A stretch of DNA of 64,000 nt from contig NC_019682.1 of the NCBI RefSeq assembly GCF_000316575.1, positions 3,346,001 through 3,410,000 of the forward strand, given 5' to 3'. The DNA is from Calothrix sp. PCC 7507 (GTDB lineage Bacteria > Cyanobacteriota > Cyanobacteriia > Cyanobacteriales > Nostocaceae). Both the position numbers and the translations under genes were made by a program. This document shows, in pieces, positions 63,273 to 64,000 of this stretch (within the stretch, counting starts at the first letter, position 1; each line of letters begins with the position of its first letter). The notes below the pieces were generated by a model. It ran no database searches and was not told where the DNA came from. It saw only the letters and a program-made list of their open reading frames with translations.

Positions 63273-63727
63273 AACTTCATTCTCCAAACTGTAGTTAGTA
63301 AAAAAACCGATCTCACCGAAGAGGTAGAGGGGAAGGGAGCTTTCTAGCGGGGGGGGAGCAAGCCCAACCCTCTGCGACAAGCATTGCGGAACATGGGTAT
63401 GAACGCGAATTTATGTTGAGCGAAGTCGAAACACAGCGTCTCCAAGAGTTGCCCCGTGTCAGTCTCTCCCCCTACCCCCCAGGGCTGTTTCGTTCCCTCT
63501 CAAACAGGATTTGTCAAGATGGTTAGCGATAAAAATCATAAGTATGGGTAACGATGAAACAGAATATTCAGCACATAAATAACAGTACGATTGTCTATTT
63601 TCTCGATACCCAGGTAGCAAAATCATCAATTTTATTTTGCTAGAACCCTTGATTTTTCAAGCTTCTTAGGGAATGAAACAGCCCTGCCCTACCCCCTGCC
63701 TCTTTTGACAGGAATACTAATTCGTAA
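63273..63727. other. geoA-cnbA gap with a MITE
   Basis: No gene in 455 bases. The larger part is the 207-bp element at 63480-63686. The remaining 100-200 bp next to cnbA could hold a promoter, but none is clear. Confidence 0.5.
63480..63686. mobile_element. 207-bp MITE with perfect 10-bp target duplication
   Basis: The 19-bp terminal inverted repeats CAGGGCTGTTTCGTTCCCT and AGGGAATGAAACAGCCCTG differ at one base. Both ends are flanked by CCCTACCCCC (63470-63479 and 63687-63696), a perfect 10-bp direct repeat. The inside is AT-rich and non-coding. A 10-bp duplication fits an IS4-like transposase acting in trans. Confidence 0.88.
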
Positions 63728-64000
63728 TTAAAGAGCAGAACCCCTTGCACCGAGCAATGAGCCGATACGTGCAGCGGATGTGCCCAGTCCTGTTGGACCA
63801 TTGAGCAGCCGCCGCCCGGCTGCGGAATTATTACGCAATTCAAATTCCTTATAGCGGTCTACCGTTATATGCCACCTGAGTACACCGGACATCCACTGTT
63901 CTAGTTTCTCAACGTATCCCAGCAATTTTTCGCGGGTACTTTCGTCTAGATCGAAATCGTCGAAAAGGGCAGGCAATTCAGTGGCGACGATATGTTGAAA
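63728..64000 (-). CDS. geoA: Terpene synthase, probable geosmin synthase, 3' end only
   Basis: About 90 C-terminal residues; the frame stays open to the window edge. FQHIVATELPALFDDFDLDE, YVEKLEQWMSGVLRWHITVD and GPTGLGTSAARIGSLLGARG match the C-terminal end of class I bacterial terpene cyclases of the geosmin synthase type. In cyanobacteria geoA is followed by the two cnb genes in the same direction, just as here. 2-Methylisoborneol synthase also sits with cnb genes but in a cnbA-mtf-mic-cnbB order, which does not fit. The two-domain structure cannot be seen. Confidence 0.75.
   Translation of the reverse strand, partial: FQHIVATELPALFDDFDLDESTREKLLGYVEKLEQWMSGVLRWHITVDRYKEFELRNNSAAGRRLLNGPTGLGTSAARIGSLLGARGSAL

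Overview
The window looks like chromosomal DNA from a filamentous, probably heterocyst-forming, cyanobacterium of the Nostoc/Anabaena/Calothrix kind. The evidence is the very frequent HIP1 octamer (GCGATCGC), many tandem heptamer repeats and small dispersed palindromes, and typically cyanobacterial genes: RNase E with an arginine-run tail, cyanobacterial-type GshA, DUF1830 and DUF4079-like proteins, a DICT-domain protein, a glgC of the cyanobacterial type, and a geosmin/cyclic-nucleotide-binding locus. The composition is moderately AT-rich and no prophage or plasmid backbone is visible.

Layout. 1-9.5 kb: rne-rnhB operon with a long upstream region, a large B12-binding radical SAM/DUF2344 fusion, a STAS protein and a DapL-type aminotransferase. 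9.8-14.7 kb: clpS, a CPBP protease, two VapBC-type toxin-antitoxin pairs (one toxin frameshifted), a pentapeptide-repeat protein and a DICT protein. 14.8-28.2 kb: a second radical SAM protein, several cyanobacterial membrane proteins, an orphan ABC ATPase, an atypical OmpR-type response regulator, the grxD/bolA pair, a subtilisin-type protease with a P-domain, a PlsC acyltransferase and tadA, with heptamer repeats in many gaps. 28.6-42 kb: a complete type I-D CRISPR-Cas locus. 42-59 kb: glgC, a P-loop kinase, dnaJ, an SDR, a GST, two peroxiredoxin-type proteins, a glycogen debranching enzyme, tRNA-Met, a LysM/M23 peptidase, trmL and gshA. 58.4-64 kb: an unknown winged-helix protein, a transposon-modified HTH gene, and two family 2B encapsulin (cyclic-nucleotide-binding) genes downstream of the 3' end of a probable geosmin synthase that runs off the window.

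How the genes work together. The CRISPR locus reads as one minus-strand unit: cas10d, csc2, csc1, cas3', a 2-oxoglutarate/Fe(II) oxygenase, cas6, cas4, cas1, cas2, a leader, then an 18-repeat array transcribed away from cas2. A WYL-domain regulator is divergent to cas10d, with an inverted repeat between them that could be its operator. The oxygenase is the odd member: it overlaps cas6 by 23 bp and keeps all its catalytic residues, but it is not a canonical Cas protein. The right end holds the other notable system, a terpene synthase with two paralogous encapsulin shell genes. Both intergenic gaps there have been invaded by MITE-like elements, one with a perfect 10-bp target duplication.

A third theme is small-element activity inside genes: a 132-bp MITE adds 45 in-frame codons to an HTH gene, a 24-bp repeat adds 8 residues next to the Walker A loop of an ABC ATPase, and heptamer arrays border or encode several protein ends. 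All functional calls are made by eye from protein motifs; no database search was possible.
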